DNA of 64,000 bases from an uncultured Pelagibacteraceae bacterium (GCA_902570915.1 CACGAB010000002.1:79678-143677), one strand, 5' to 3'; positions 28,846 through 40,161 are shown, counted from the stretch's first letter. Numbers and translations: made by a program. Notes: a model not told the origin generated them from the letters alone.

Positions 28846-29991
28846 AATTTTTTTTGTTTCTTTTTTAATTAGTTCTACAGCTGGTTGGTCGTAGGGATTT
28901 ACTTTTATTGCATTACCTAACAAAATAGTTTCTAAAATAAAAAAATTAAAGAGTTCTCCTAGAGTTTTTTCATCTCTTTTGAAAATTTCAAAACTCCTAA
29001 AAGGTATTCCTCTTTTTTTAAAAACAATTTCCGTAGCTTTTTTTTGAGCATATGTCACATCTAATAATCTTTTATTTCTTAAGAATTTTTTTGAATAAAG
29101 AATATTCTCATTGATGATTTTAGATGAATTTTTCGAATGAACAAAAAATGTTGTAAAAAAGTTATTTTTAAATCCATCCAAGTAAAGCTGCATAACACTA
29201 TGGTTATCTTTTGGCATATTGGATACTATTGGTAACAGACCCTTTTTATTTTTTCCTATACTTTCTGCAACTAATTGTTGATACCAAAAAAATAGACTCT
29301 CTGAACTTTTGTCATAATTTATGATGACTGAATTGTGTTTTTTTCTTTTAATGAAATAAATAATTGAACTTACATTTTTAACTAAAGAATTTAAAAATTT
29401 TTTATTTTTAATTAAATTATTTAATTGTCTAAATTTTTTAACATTTAACCCCATAAGCTCAGCTGGAAGCATTCCTGTTTCTGATAAAACTGAATATCTT
29501 CCACCAATAAAGTTATTGTGGTGTATTACCTCTGACTTTAATTTTAAAGCAAGTCTATATAAATAATTGTTTTTGTTTTCTGTGATAAATAAATTTTTAT
29601 CTTTTCCTTTAATAATTAAATTTGAATTAATAATAGTTTCAACTGTTTCGCCTGACTTAGAAACAATTAAATTTAAGCATTTTTTATTACTTTTAATTTT
29701 GTTGCTAACATCTAGATCATCCACAAAAGAAAAATTCTTTTTTATCTTTTTTCTGAGAAAATCGTAAATCGCCTCACTACCTAAAGAGGATCCACCCATA
29801 CCAATTACTCTTAAATTTTGAAAATTTTTATATTTTTTAATATTTTTAATTTTAAAACTATCTTTGTAATTAATGCTTAAAGACTGAATAACCTGATTTT
29901 TTTTTTTTAATAATTGTCTGAAATAACTTTTAATTTGTTTAGAATTTTTATTGATTGTAAAGTTTCTAAAATCTATACCATTCGTAATCAT
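28837..29991 (-). CDS. pgi: Glucose-6-phosphate isomerase, short form
   Basis: This interconverts glucose-6-phosphate and fructose-6-phosphate. The SIS-fold phosphate-binding region is VIGMGGSSLGSEAIYDFL, followed by IVSKSGETVETI, FIGGRYSVLSETGMLP and a late QPAVELIKKETKKIL. At 384 aa it is clearly shorter than the usual 430-550, mainly in the N-terminal part and loops. No frame break is visible, so a compact form is more likely than truncation. A run of 12 A (T on plus, 29897-29908) lies in frame. The gene follows the lipoprotein gene and ends the minus-strand run. Confidence 0.9.
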   Translation of the reverse strand: MITNGIDFRNFTINKNSKQIKSYFRQLLKKKNQVIQSLSINYKDSFKIKNIKKYKNFQNLRVIGMGGSSLGSEAIYDFLRKKIKKNFSFVDDLDVSNKIKSNKKCLNLIVSKSGETVETIINSNLIIKGKDKNLFITENKNNYLYRLALKLKSEVIHHNNFIGGRYSVLSETGMLPAELMGLNVKKFRQLNNLIKNKKFLNSLVKNVSSIIYFIKRKKHNSVIINYDKSSESLFFWYQQLVAESIGKNKKGLLPIVSNMPKDNHSVMQLYLDGFKNNFFTTFFVHSKNSSKIINENILYSKKFLRNKRLLDVTYAQKKATEIVFKKRGIPFRSFEIFKRDEKTLGELFNFFILETILLGNAIKVNPYDQPAVELIKKETKKILV

Positions 29992-30305
29992 TAATTTTGT
30001 TTAATTTTTTCTATAATTGAATTCTCAAAATTCTTATTTTGAGTTTCAATTTTTTTCTCTGAGTTGTTATTAGAAATTAATTTTTTAATATTATTACTAT
30101 TTGTTTCAGAGTTAGAGTCCTCTACTGTTGCGGGTAATGGCAATTTGTCAAATTCAGGTGGCATTACTAATGGTGATTTCTTCTCAACTAAAAATTCATC
30201 AGTACTTTTTTTTTTTTGAGAAGTTAATCCATCCCTAAAAGCTTGACAACCTTGTAATATAAATAGAGTAAAAATTAAAAATAAAATAAACTTAATTTTT
30301 ATCAT
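29991..30305 (-). CDS. Small lipoprotein, DUF3035/BamF-like
   Basis: This is a lipoprotein with an N-terminal signal ending in the lipobox LQGC (LFILQGCQAFRDGL). The segment DEFLVEKKSPLVMPPEFDKLPLP matches the DUF3035 pattern; a Caulobacter member is the BAM-complex lipoprotein BamF. The rest (SNSNNIKK and similar) is low-complexity and probably disordered. It overlaps lspA, the signal peptidase that would mature it. An in-frame poly-A run of 12 codes KKK. The BAM role is inferred. Confidence 0.78.
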   Translation of the reverse strand: MIKIKFILFLIFTLFILQGCQAFRDGLTSQKKKSTDEFLVEKKSPLVMPPEFDKLPLPATVEDSNSETNSNNIKKLISNNNSEKKIETQNKNFENSIIEKIKQN

Positions 30306-30795
30306 TTTGAAATTTATCCTTGCTTAAAAACATCTCTAAAAAAATCATTAATACAACACCTAAGGTAATAAATATATCTGATACATTAAAAATAAACCAA
30401 TGAAAATTTTCTACATGAAAATCTATAAAATCTGGCACAGCTGTAAAAAAAATTCGATCATAAAAATTACCTAAAGCACCACCTAATATCATTAAAAGAG
30501 AGTATTTTTTCAGCCCTTCGCTGTTATTCAGCATCAAAAGTATTATCAATATCACTACACCTATAAAAAAAGTTAATATATGATAAAAAAATTTATCACT
30601 AAAGGATAGTAGACCAAAAGCGATACCTTCATTCCATATTAAACTTATATTTAGAAATTTTGAATTATATAAATCAGAACCATAATTCGTCTCGTAAAAA
30701 TCGATCACATAAATTTTTGAAAATCTATCAACACAAAAGATGCTAAGGATTATAAAAAAGTTTATCAGAAAATTTTTATTTATGTTATTTGACAT
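30292..30795 (-). CDS. lspA: Lipoprotein signal peptidase (signal peptidase II)
   Basis: LspA cleaves prolipoproteins at the lipobox. It is a four-helix inner-membrane aspartyl protease. The conserved VDRFSKIYV, WNEGIAFGLL, GGALGNFYDRI and FNVSDIFITLG motifs are present; the two catalytic aspartates are in NFYDR and NVSDI. Length (167 aa) is typical. It overlaps ileS upstream and the lipoprotein gene downstream. ileS-lspA coupling is common in bacteria. Confidence 0.96.
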   Translation of the reverse strand: MSNNINKNFLINFFIILSIFCVDRFSKIYVIDFYETNYGSDLYNSKFLNISLIWNEGIAFGLLSFSDKFFYHILTFFIGVVILIILLMLNNSEGLKKYSLLMILGGALGNFYDRIFFTAVPDFIDFHVENFHWFIFNVSDIFITLGVVLMIFLEMFLSKDKFQNDKN

Positions 30796-33509
30796 TTGGG
30801 ATGCCTCTCACATGGATCTTTTCTTATCTTCCAACAAACAGAACATTTGTTTCCAGACGCTTTTTTTGTCTCAACTAAAATATCTAACTGATTATCAAAA
30901 TTAACATTTGCTTTAGAAACTATAAAAAGCTCTGATAAATCCGTACTTCCAACTATATCCTTATATTTTTGATTAAGTTTAATATTAAGATCTGCCTCTA
31001 GACTTGAACCAATTTCTTTACTAGCTCTTTGTTCTTCAATGCTTATGTTGCATATATCTCTTATTTTCATTAATTGAGACCATTTCTCTGCCAGTTTATC
31101 ATTTTTGAATTTTTCTGGAAATTTTAAAAATTTTTCTAAATGAATACTTTTACTTTTCTTTGATATTAGCTGATAAATTTCTTCAGTGGTGAAAGATAAA
31201 ATAGGAGCGAACCATCTAAGTAAAGATTTCAGCAGAATATTTAAAATAATAACACATGACTTTCTTTTCTCAGAATTAATTGGATCACAATATAAAGTGT
31301 CCTTTCTAATATCAAAATAAAATGCTGATAAGTCTACTGTGCAAAAACTTAACAATTCTTTATAAAGATTATGAAAATCGTATTTATGAAAACAAGTTTC
31401 AAATTTTTGATTTAGTATATATATCTTATTTAACAGAAACTTTTCTAGTTCTGGCAAGCTTTCGATATCAATTTCATCAAAATTAACATCCTCAAATTTG
31501 TCATTTATATTGCCTAGCAAATATCTGAATGTATTTCTTATTTTACGATAAGACTCTGAATGCTGGTCTAATATTGAATAATCTATTCTTAAGTCTTCCG
31601 CATAATTTGATGCTGCCACCCAAATCCTTAAAATATCGGCACCATACTTTTTTAAAATTTCCTCTGGAGCGATTACATTGCCAAGAGATTTTGACATTTT
31701 AAGACCCTTTCCATCCACAACAAACCCATGTGATAATATAGTTTCGAATGGTGCTCTGCCTCTTGTTCCACACGACTCTAACAAAGAAGAGTGAAACCAA
31801 CCTCTATGCTGATCCGAACCCTCCAAATACATTGATGCAGGCCACTTAAGATCTTTTCTTTTCTCTAGAACAAAAGAGTGAGTTGATCCACTATCAAACC
31901 AAACTTCAACGATGTCGCTGAGCTTCTCAAAATCTTCCACTTTATATTTATTACCTAAAAATTTTTGAGGATCATCTTCAAACCAACAATCTGAACCTTC
32001 TTTCTCATAAATTTTCGCAATATTTTCAAATACTTCATCATCTATCAAAATTTCATTAGATTTTTTATTTACGAAAATTGGAAGAGGCACTCCCCAAACT
32101 CTCTGCCTTGACACACACCAATCTGGTCTTGTCTCAATCATTGATTTTAATCTTTCTTTGCCTTTACTTGGATAAAAAGTTGTATCATTAATTGCTTTTA
32201 AGGCTTTACTTCTTAGTTTATGACTTTCCATAGAAATAAACCATTGTGGTGTTGCTCTATGAACTAAAGGTGCTTTTGACCTCCAAGAATGAGGGTAGGA
32301 ATGAACTAATTTACCATTCGAAAGAATTTTATTTTGTTCTTTTAATTTTTCAATAACAACTGGATTAGCTTTGAAAATATGTAGACCTTCAAACAAATAA
32401 ACATTTTTTGTGTATTTTCCATCATCATCGACTGTTTCAATGGCTTTTATTCCGTTATTTAAACAAAGATTAAAATCATCAGGTCCATGACTTGGTGCAC
32501 AATGAACAATCCCTGTTCCTTGCTCAGTGGTAACGAAACGAGCCTCTAACATAGGAATATCGTAGTCATAACCCAAATTAACAAATGGATGTTTGCAGAT
32601 AGTGTCTTTTAAATCTTTACCTTTAAATTTTTTTAGACTTTTAAATTCTTTTAACTCACAATTCTTTAAAACTGATTCTAATAATGCTTCTGCAACAATG
32701 ATCTTTTTATTTTTAAAATTTCCCTCATCATTTATTTGTATTACCAAATAATCTAAGCTTTCGTTGTAAGCTAGAGCCTTATTAGCTGGTATGGTCCAAG
32801 GAGTGGTTGTCCATATTACAATATCACAATCATTAAGCTCTTTAATTTTGGATGATTTTACTGGAAAGCAAGCATAAATAGTATCAGATTTATGATCTTG
32901 GTATTCAACTTCAGCATCAGCTAAGGCTGTCTTTTCTACTGTTGACCATAAAACTGGTTTAAATCCCCTATAAAGACTTCCCTCTTTTAAAAATTTGCCT
33001 AACTCTCTTACAATTTGTGCCTCTGCATCATAACTCATTGTTGAATAATAATTTTCCCAGTCACCAACAACACCCAGTCTTTTAAACTGGTCTTTATGAA
33101 CCTCTATCCACTTTTCTGCAAATGATCGACATTCTTTTCTGAATTCAACAATTGGAACATCATTTTTATTTTTTTTATTTTTTTTGTATTGCTCTTCAAT
33201 TTTCCACTCAATAGGTAAACCATGACAATCCCAACCTGGCACATACACAGAGTCTTTACCGTCCATTTGATGGAATTTCACAATGATATCCTTTAATATT
33301 TTATTCAAAGCAGTCCCCATATGAATATTTCCATTTGCATATGGAGGACCATCATGAAGAACAAATTTTTCTTCTCCTTTTCTTGAGTTTCTTAATTCTT
33401 TGTAAAGGTCAATTTTTTTCCAAAGTTCCAATATTTCTGGCTCTCTTATCGGTAAATTTGCCTTCATTGAAAAAGCTGTTTTAGGTAAATTTATTTGGCT
33501 TTTACTCAT
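30780..33509 (-). CDS. ileS: Isoleucyl-tRNA synthetase
   Basis: IleS charges tRNA-Ile. It has the class I HIGH-like motif in GNIHMGTALNKILKD, the KMSKS loop in GLKMSKSLGNVI, the CP1 editing domain between them, and a C-terminal zinc-binding region CSVCWKIRKDPCERHPKC. It is 909 aa, bacterial type. The neighbours ribF and lspA match a widespread ribF-ileS-lspA order. It overlaps both. Confidence 0.98.
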   Translation of the reverse strand: MSKSQINLPKTAFSMKANLPIREPEILELWKKIDLYKELRNSRKGEEKFVLHDGPPYANGNIHMGTALNKILKDIIVKFHQMDGKDSVYVPGWDCHGLPIEWKIEEQYKKNKKNKNDVPIVEFRKECRSFAEKWIEVHKDQFKRLGVVGDWENYYSTMSYDAEAQIVRELGKFLKEGSLYRGFKPVLWSTVEKTALADAEVEYQDHKSDTIYACFPVKSSKIKELNDCDIVIWTTTPWTIPANKALAYNESLDYLVIQINDEGNFKNKKIIVAEALLESVLKNCELKEFKSLKKFKGKDLKDTICKHPFVNLGYDYDIPMLEARFVTTEQGTGIVHCAPSHGPDDFNLCLNNGIKAIETVDDDGKYTKNVYLFEGLHIFKANPVVIEKLKEQNKILSNGKLVHSYPHSWRSKAPLVHRATPQWFISMESHKLRSKALKAINDTTFYPSKGKERLKSMIETRPDWCVSRQRVWGVPLPIFVNKKSNEILIDDEVFENIAKIYEKEGSDCWFEDDPQKFLGNKYKVEDFEKLSDIVEVWFDSGSTHSFVLEKRKDLKWPASMYLEGSDQHRGWFHSSLLESCGTRGRAPFETILSHGFVVDGKGLKMSKSLGNVIAPEEILKKYGADILRIWVAASNYAEDLRIDYSILDQHSESYRKIRNTFRYLLGNINDKFEDVNFDEIDIESLPELEKFLLNKIYILNQKFETCFHKYDFHNLYKELLSFCTVDLSAFYFDIRKDTLYCDPINSEKRKSCVIILNILLKSLLRWFAPILSFTTEEIYQLISKKSKSIHLEKFLKFPEKFKNDKLAEKWSQLMKIRDICNISIEEQRASKEIGSSLEADLNIKLNQKYKDIVGSTDLSELFIVSKANVNFDNQLDILVETKKASGNKCSVCWKIRKDPCERHPKCQIT

Positions 33510-34435
33510 TTTATTTTTTTTGCAATTAAAAGATCGACATTAATTTGTTTCTTTAATTGTTCTACATTTTTGAATTTTTTTTCTTTTCTTATAAATTTTA
33601 AGAATTCAACTCTTAAATACTTATTATATAAATTTCCAGAAAAATTAAATAAATGAACCTCTAATAGTATTTTCTTTCCATTAAATGTGGGTCGATATCC
33701 TAAATTTGCTATACCTGTAATATAATTTGATCTATTCATTTTTCTAGCTTTAACACCATAAACACCAGGTTTAGCCAAAACGTAATCATTGATATCAATG
33801 TTAGCTGTTGGAAAACCAATCTTTTTTCCTAGCTGTTTGCCTTTTTGAACCTTTCCATCAATGGACCAGTTTCTTTTTAAAAGTTTATTTGCATCCTTAA
33901 GCTTCCCATTTTGCAAATATTTTCTTATCAGAGAAGATGAAATGATTTTTTTTTTAACTATTGAAGGTTGAGGTTTAATTATCTTATATTTGCATAACTT
34001 CTCATACTTTATCAATTGTTTTACATCTCCCTCTCTTTTGTTTCCAAACTTAAAATTATTACTTACAAAAATAAATTTTGGATTTATTCTTTTTCCTAGA
34101 GTTTCTTTTATAAATGAAATTGATTTTGTTTTTGAAAATTTATGATCAAATTTTTTGATTATAACAAAATCAACATTAAGCTTACTTAAATTTTCAATTT
34201 TCTGATTTAAATTAGACAATCTAAAATTTTTTAACTGTGAGTTAAAAAACATCTTTGGCATTGGCTCAAAAGTTAAAACACCAATCTTCGATGAATATTT
34301 TTTTTTATACTTTTTTGCAAGCTTAAATAATTTTTGATGCCCCAAGTGAAGTCCATCAAAATTACCAATTAAAATAATCGAGTTTTTATGTTTTTTAGAA
34401 ATATTAAAACTATTATATAATTGCATCTTCACCAT
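33506..34435 (-). CDS. ribF: Bifunctional riboflavin kinase/FAD synthetase
   Basis: RibF makes FMN and FAD from riboflavin. The N-terminal FAD synthetase domain has the nucleotidyl-transferase motif IGNFDGLHLGHQKLF. The C-terminal flavokinase domain has GFPTANIDI and GVYGVKA. Length (309 aa) fits the two-domain enzyme. Its start overlaps the HAD gene and its stop overlaps ileS by 4 bp. Confidence 0.95.
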   Translation of the reverse strand: MVKMQLYNSFNISKKHKNSIILIGNFDGLHLGHQKLFKLAKKYKKKYSSKIGVLTFEPMPKMFFNSQLKNFRLSNLNQKIENLSKLNVDFVIIKKFDHKFSKTKSISFIKETLGKRINPKFIFVSNNFKFGNKREGDVKQLIKYEKLCKYKIIKPQPSIVKKKIISSSLIRKYLQNGKLKDANKLLKRNWSIDGKVQKGKQLGKKIGFPTANIDINDYVLAKPGVYGVKARKMNRSNYITGIANLGYRPTFNGKKILLEVHLFNFSGNLYNKYLRVEFLKFIRKEKKFKNVEQLKKQINVDLLIAKKIK

Positions 34436-35250
34436 TTTAATTCAGATTGAATAAAATTACAGATTGTTTCGTAAGATCTGGCTGTCTCTTCAATTCCTTT
34501 ATTTTCAATCTCTTTTTTATGTATACCATTTGAAATAATTAAAGAGTCGTAATTCAGAAGATTTGCTCCTTTTATATCTGTATTTAAATTATCACCGACT
34601 GAAAGAGTTTTTTTACCTTTGTTATTAATGGATAAATTGTAAACTTCAGGGTAAGGTTTGCCAAAGTATGTGACCTTACCCCCCATTTTTTCAAAAACCA
34701 TAGCAACTGAACCTGCACAAAGCTCTCTCTTGTTTCCTCTGTCCACAATTAAGTCTGGATTAGTGCAAATCATTTCTTTATCTAAATTTTTCTCAAATAA
34801 TTTTTTATAATAATTTAAATCTTTATCAAATTTTTCAAACAATCCAGTGCATAAAATATATTCTCCTGCATCAATGTTGCCTGACTTCATTTTAACAAAG
34901 TCATTAAACAAATCAAAATCACGTAGTGGCCCAACATGAAAAAAAGTTTTATTAGATAAATTTTTTTTGAGATAATTTAATGATGCCTGCCCGGATGTAA
35001 AAACATGCTCTCTAATTTCTTTTGCCATGCCCATTTTTTTTAAAAAGGATTTAACAACATCGTTAGGTCTAGGTGCGTTTGTGAGAAGAATATACTCTTT
35101 ACCCTTTTTTTTGATTTCTTTTAAAACATTGATTGCATCTTTATGAAGATTTATCCCATTATGAATGACACCCCATAAATCGATATAAAAGAGCTGATAA
35201 TTATCGACGATTGAGCTGAAACCATCTTTATCTAAATTTTTAGTCATCAA
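34429..35250 (-). CDS. HAD-superfamily hydrolase, TIGR01459-type
   Basis: This is a class IIA HAD phosphatase with DLWGVIHNGINLHKDA as motif I, LLTNAPRPNDVV as motif II, and GKPYPEVYNLSINNKGKKTLSVGDNLNTDIKGAN as motifs III and IV. The family (TIGR01459, NagD-like) is common in alphaproteobacteria; the substrate is unknown. It is 273 aa and the first gene of the minus-strand run through pgi. It is divergent from groES across a 122-bp region that also holds the heat-shock-like promoter. Confidence 0.88.
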   Translation of the reverse strand: MMTKNLDKDGFSSIVDNYQLFYIDLWGVIHNGINLHKDAINVLKEIKKKGKEYILLTNAPRPNDVVKSFLKKMGMAKEIREHVFTSGQASLNYLKKNLSNKTFFHVGPLRDFDLFNDFVKMKSGNIDAGEYILCTGLFEKFDKDLNYYKKLFEKNLDKEMICTNPDLIVDRGNKRELCAGSVAMVFEKMGGKVTYFGKPYPEVYNLSINNKGKKTLSVGDNLNTDIKGANLLNYDSLIISNGIHKKEIENKGIEETARSYETICNFIQSELKW

Positions 35251-35317
35251 AATAATCTATAACCCAAAAAATCCACAATTTCCTAACTTTTTTAATAAAC
35301 TAAATTTTTAAGTATAT

Positions 35318-35345
35318 CTTGAAATAGTATTACCAATCTCTATAT
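35318..35345 (+). promoter_or_regulatory. Heat-shock (sigma-32-like) promoter for groESL
   Basis: CTTGAAA at 35318-35324 matches the sigma-32 -35 consensus. After a 13-bp spacer, CTCTATAT (35338-35345) resembles the -10 (CCCCATnT). The ATG of groES is 28 bp downstream. No CIRCE inverted repeat is seen, so HrcA-type control is not supported. Confidence 0.6.
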
Positions 35346-35372
35346 GAACTCCATATTTATATAGGAGAATAT

Positions 35373-35663
35373 ATGAAATTTAGACCGTTACATGACAGAG
35401 TTTTAATAGAAGTTTTAGATAGCAGCGAAAAAACTGCTGGGGGAATAATCATACCAGATACTGCACAAGAGAAGCCTCAAGAAGGAAAAGTTGTTGCTGT
35501 TGGTGGTGGTGCAAAAACTGAAGATGGAAAAAAAATTCCAATGGATGTTAAAGTTGGAGACAAAGTTTTATTTGGCAAATGGTCGGGAACTGAAGTCAAA
35601 ATTGATGGTAAAGAATACAGCATAATGAAAGAGTCAGACATTATGGGTATTTCAAGTAAATAA
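35373..35663 (+). CDS. groES: Co-chaperonin GroES
   Basis: GroES caps the GroEL ring. It is 96 aa and opens with [16 protein letters not shown], contains the mobile loop [22 protein letters not shown], and ends with [11 protein letters not shown], all typical. The site TAGGAGAA precedes the ATG. The two-gene operon with groEL is the usual arrangement. Confidence 0.98.
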   Translation: MKFRPLHDRVLIEVLDSSEKTAGGIIIPDTAQEKPQEGKVVAVGGGAKTEDGKKIPMDVKVGDKVLFGKWSGTEVKIDGKEYSIMKESDIMGISSK

Positions 35664-35668
35664 TATAA

Positions 35669-37348
<1,680 letters not shown>

Positions 37349-37373
37349 CCCAATAACACCTAATCAAAATTCT

Positions 37374-37405
37374 AAAAGGGCAGTTTTTACTGCCCTTTTT
37401 TTTTT
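37374..37405 (+). terminator. Intrinsic terminator after groEL
   Basis: An 11-bp perfect stem, AAAAGGGCAGT-TTTT-ACTGCCCTTTT, is followed by a T run of about 10. This is a classic rho-independent terminator 26 bp after the groEL stop. Confidence 0.93.
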
Positions 37406-37438
37406 GCTTAAAAAAATTTGTAATATAGAATTATTGTT

Positions 37439-37549
37439 ATGTCGAAAAGATATAGTGGAAAATCGTTTAAAGACTCTAGTGTCAAAAAAAAACCTAAATT
37501 AAGTTTTAAAGAAAAAAGAAAACTTAAACGCGAAAAGCGAAAAAAATAA
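37439..37549 (+). CDS. Small basic hypothetical peptide (36 aa)
   Basis: This ORF is too short for the track. It starts ATG at 37439 and ends TAA at 37549. The product begins MSKRYSGKSFKDSS and ends KREKRKK; 18 of 36 residues are Lys or Arg, with only three acidic residues. Such a peptide could bind RNA or the ribosome, but I recognise no family. It lies between the groEL terminator and typA, so it needs its own promoter. An AT-rich genome readily makes chance Lys-rich frames, so it is uncertain. Confidence 0.45.
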   Translation: MSKRYSGKSFKDSSVKKKPKLSFKEKRKLKREKRKK

Positions 37550-37640
37550 AAATTAAAAAAAAATCCTTAATTTATTCAAGCCTAGTGTAGTTTTTTTTAA
37601 GTTTTCAAAAGTGTTTAAATATGTATAAGAACCCAGATTT

Positions 37641-39467
37641 ATGAATAATACTATAAGAAACATCACCATAATTGCCCATGTTGATCATGGCAAAACAACT
37701 CTGATTGATAACTTAATGAAACAAAGTGGTTCATTTAGAGAAAATGAAGTTGTTGATGAAAGGCTGATGGACTCTGGAGAATTAGAAAAAGAAAGAGGAA
37801 TTACAATATTAGCTAAACCTGCCTCGATTAATTGGAAAAATTCTAGAATAAATATAATTGATACCCCCGGCCACAGAGATTTTGCTGCTGAAGTTGAAAG
37901 AGTACTTAGTATGGCTGATGGAGCATTATTGCTAATAGATTCAGCTGAAGGTGTGATGCCCCAAACAAAGTTTGTTTTAGCAAAAGCATTAAAACAAGGC
38001 TTGAAGCCAATTGTGGTTATAAATAAATTAGATAAATCAGATCAAAGAGCTAATGAAGTTTTAGATGAAACATTCGACTTATTTGTAAGTTTAGATGCTA
38101 ATGAAGACCAACTAGATTTCCCAGTTTTATATGCCAGTGGAAGATCTGGATGGGCTGATCATGAAGTTGATGGTCCAAGAGAGAATCTTAATCCGCTTTT
38201 AGATAAAATCGTAGACCATGTTAAACCAGCAGAATTAGACAAATCAAAACCTTTTGCTATGCTTTCTACACTTCTTTATGCTGATAGTTTCTTAGGAAGA
38301 AGTTTAGTAGGTCGAATTTCACAAGGAACAGCAAAAGCTAATCAAGCAATTAAGGCAATCAACTTGAAAGGAGAAAAAGTTGATGAAGGTAGATTAACTA
38401 AAATTTTTAGATACGAAGGTACCAAAAAAGTTCCAATTGAGGTTGGTGAAGCTGGAGATATTGTAGTTGTTGCAGGTTTAGAAAAAGCTAATGTTGCAGA
38501 TACTATTTGTGATCTTGAAGTTAACGAACCAATAGAAGCTACTCCTATTGATCCTCCAACTATGTCAATTACAATAACTGTGAATACATCTCCTTTGGCT
38601 GGTACGGAAGGCAAAAAACTTACAAGCACGCAAATAAGAAATCGATTAGTTCAAGAGGCACAGAATAATGTGGGAATTACATTTACTGAAAATGAGGGAA
38701 ATGACTCTTTTGTGGTCAGTGGAAGAGGTGAATTAATGTTGGAAATTTTACTTACTCAAATGAGAAGAGAAGGTTTTGAAATGACTGTGAGCCCTCCAAA
38801 AGTTCTCTATAAAAAAGATGAAAATGGAAACAAACTTGAACCAATTGAAGAAATTACTATGGATCTTGATGAAGAGCATTCCTCAAAAATAATTGACTCG
38901 ATGAATAGAAGAAAAGGTAAATTAATAGAACTAAAAGATACTGGTAAAAATAAAAAAAGACTTATATTTCATGCACCAACAAGAGGTCTAATGGGATATA
39001 CAAGTAGATTTTTAACACTCACAAAGGGTAATGGTGTTATCAATAGAATTTTCCATGAATATGGTCCATTTGAAGGTGAAATGGAGGGTAGAAGAAATGG
39101 TGCTCTTATTTCTATGGAACAAGGTAAGGCGGTTGCTTTTGCAATATTTAACTTACAAGCTAGAGGAGAAATGTTTGTAACTCATAACGATCCTGTTTAC
39201 CCAGGAATGATTGTGGGCTTGTCACCTAAACCGGGAGATATGATCATTAATGTTATGAAGGGTAAAAAATTAACTAACATGAGAACGCAAGGTACTGATG
39301 AAAATGTTGTCTTAACGCCAGTAAGAAAAATGTCGATTGCTGAACAACTAAGTATGTTAAATACAGATGAAGCTTTAGAAATTACTCCAGAGTCTTGTAG
39401 ATTGAGGAAAGCAATACTTGATCCTCATGAAAGAAAAAGAAGTGAAAAATCAGGCGCTGCTGCCTAA
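37641..39467 (+). CDS. typA: Translational GTPase TypA/BipA
   Basis: BipA is a ribosome-associated GTPase of the EF-G class, involved in ribosome assembly and stress adaptation. G1 is AHVDHGKTTLID, G2 ERGITI, G3 DTPGH, and G4 NKLD. The C-terminal half has the BipA-specific MEGRRNGALISMEQGKAVAF. Length is 608 aa. It ends in a 4-bp overlap with the converging YczE-like gene. Confidence 0.97.
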   Translation: MNNTIRNITIIAHVDHGKTTLIDNLMKQSGSFRENEVVDERLMDSGELEKERGITILAKPASINWKNSRINIIDTPGHRDFAAEVERVLSMADGALLLIDSAEGVMPQTKFVLAKALKQGLKPIVVINKLDKSDQRANEVLDETFDLFVSLDANEDQLDFPVLYASGRSGWADHEVDGPRENLNPLLDKIVDHVKPAELDKSKPFAMLSTLLYADSFLGRSLVGRISQGTAKANQAIKAINLKGEKVDEGRLTKIFRYEGTKKVPIEVGEAGDIVVVAGLEKANVADTICDLEVNEPIEATPIDPPTMSITITVNTSPLAGTEGKKLTSTQIRNRLVQEAQNNVGITFTENEGNDSFVVSGRGELMLEILLTQMRREGFEMTVSPPKVLYKKDENGNKLEPIEEITMDLDEEHSSKIIDSMNRRKGKLIELKDTGKNKKRLIFHAPTRGLMGYTSRFLTLTKGNGVINRIFHEYGPFEGEMEGRRNGALISMEQGKAVAFAIFNLQARGEMFVTHNDPVYPGMIVGLSPKPGDMIINVMKGKKLTNMRTQGTDENVVLTPVRKMSIAEQLSMLNTDEALEITPESCRLRKAILDPHERKRSEKSGAAA

Positions 39468-40111
39468 TCAAATATTTTATCAACTAAAAATAATCCCAAG
39501 GCTATGCACGGGCCAATACCAAAAGCAAATAAAAGAGTCCCAACACCCACAGTTCCACCTAAATACCAACCAATACTTACAACAGAAATTTCTAAAAAGG
39601 CTCTAACAGCTGCTACTGGCAAATTAGTCACTTTTTGTAAACCAATCATTAATCCATCTCTTGGTCCTGCACCAAGATTAGAAACTAAATAAATGCCCCC
39701 ACCTATTCCAACCATCATTACAGAAATTACTGCTAGGATTAATTGATTAAGATAATTAGACGGGGTTGGTACAAACTTAATACAAAGATCAATCATAAAG
39801 GCTATTATTAAGGCATTAAATATTGTACCCATTCCTGGTTTTTGGCCCAGAGGTATCCACAAAATTAAAACAGCAATACTTATTAAAAGAGTAATTGTTC
39901 CAATACTTAAATTAACATTTAAGGAAATACCTTGAGCTAAAACACTCCACGGAGAAGCGCCTGTAAAGGAAACAATTAGTAAACCTTCACCAAGACCAAA
40001 TAACGTCAGACCAAAACATAAAAAAAAGAAAGTGGAAAATTTTGGTTTAAAATTATATGGCTTATCAGAACTCCAATTAACTTTTGGTATTTTCTTTATT
40101 TTTAGAAACAT
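39464..40111 (-). CDS. YczE/YyaS/YitT-like membrane protein
   Basis: This is a 215-aa protein with about five hydrophobic helices. FGLTLFGLGEGLLIVSFTGASPWSVLAQGISLNVNLSIGTITLL and GIGGGIYLVSNLGAGPRDGLMIGL fit the YczE family (DUF161-related) by its G-rich repeats, where two similar halves carry GASPW and GAGPRDG. Transport function is suspected but unproven. It converges with typA. Confidence 0.75.
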   Translation of the reverse strand: MFLKIKKIPKVNWSSDKPYNFKPKFSTFFFLCFGLTLFGLGEGLLIVSFTGASPWSVLAQGISLNVNLSIGTITLLISIAVLILWIPLGQKPGMGTIFNALIIAFMIDLCIKFVPTPSNYLNQLILAVISVMMVGIGGGIYLVSNLGAGPRDGLMIGLQKVTNLPVAAVRAFLEISVVSIGWYLGGTVGVGTLLFAFGIGPCIALGLFLVDKIFD

Positions 40112-40161
40112 TTTAATAAGTTATTTCTATTATAGATAAAGTCCACTAATGTAATTGCTAA

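Noticed and set aside
35251-35372. CIRCE element before groES
   Set aside because: No TTAGCACTC-N9-GAGTGCTAA inverted repeat is present.
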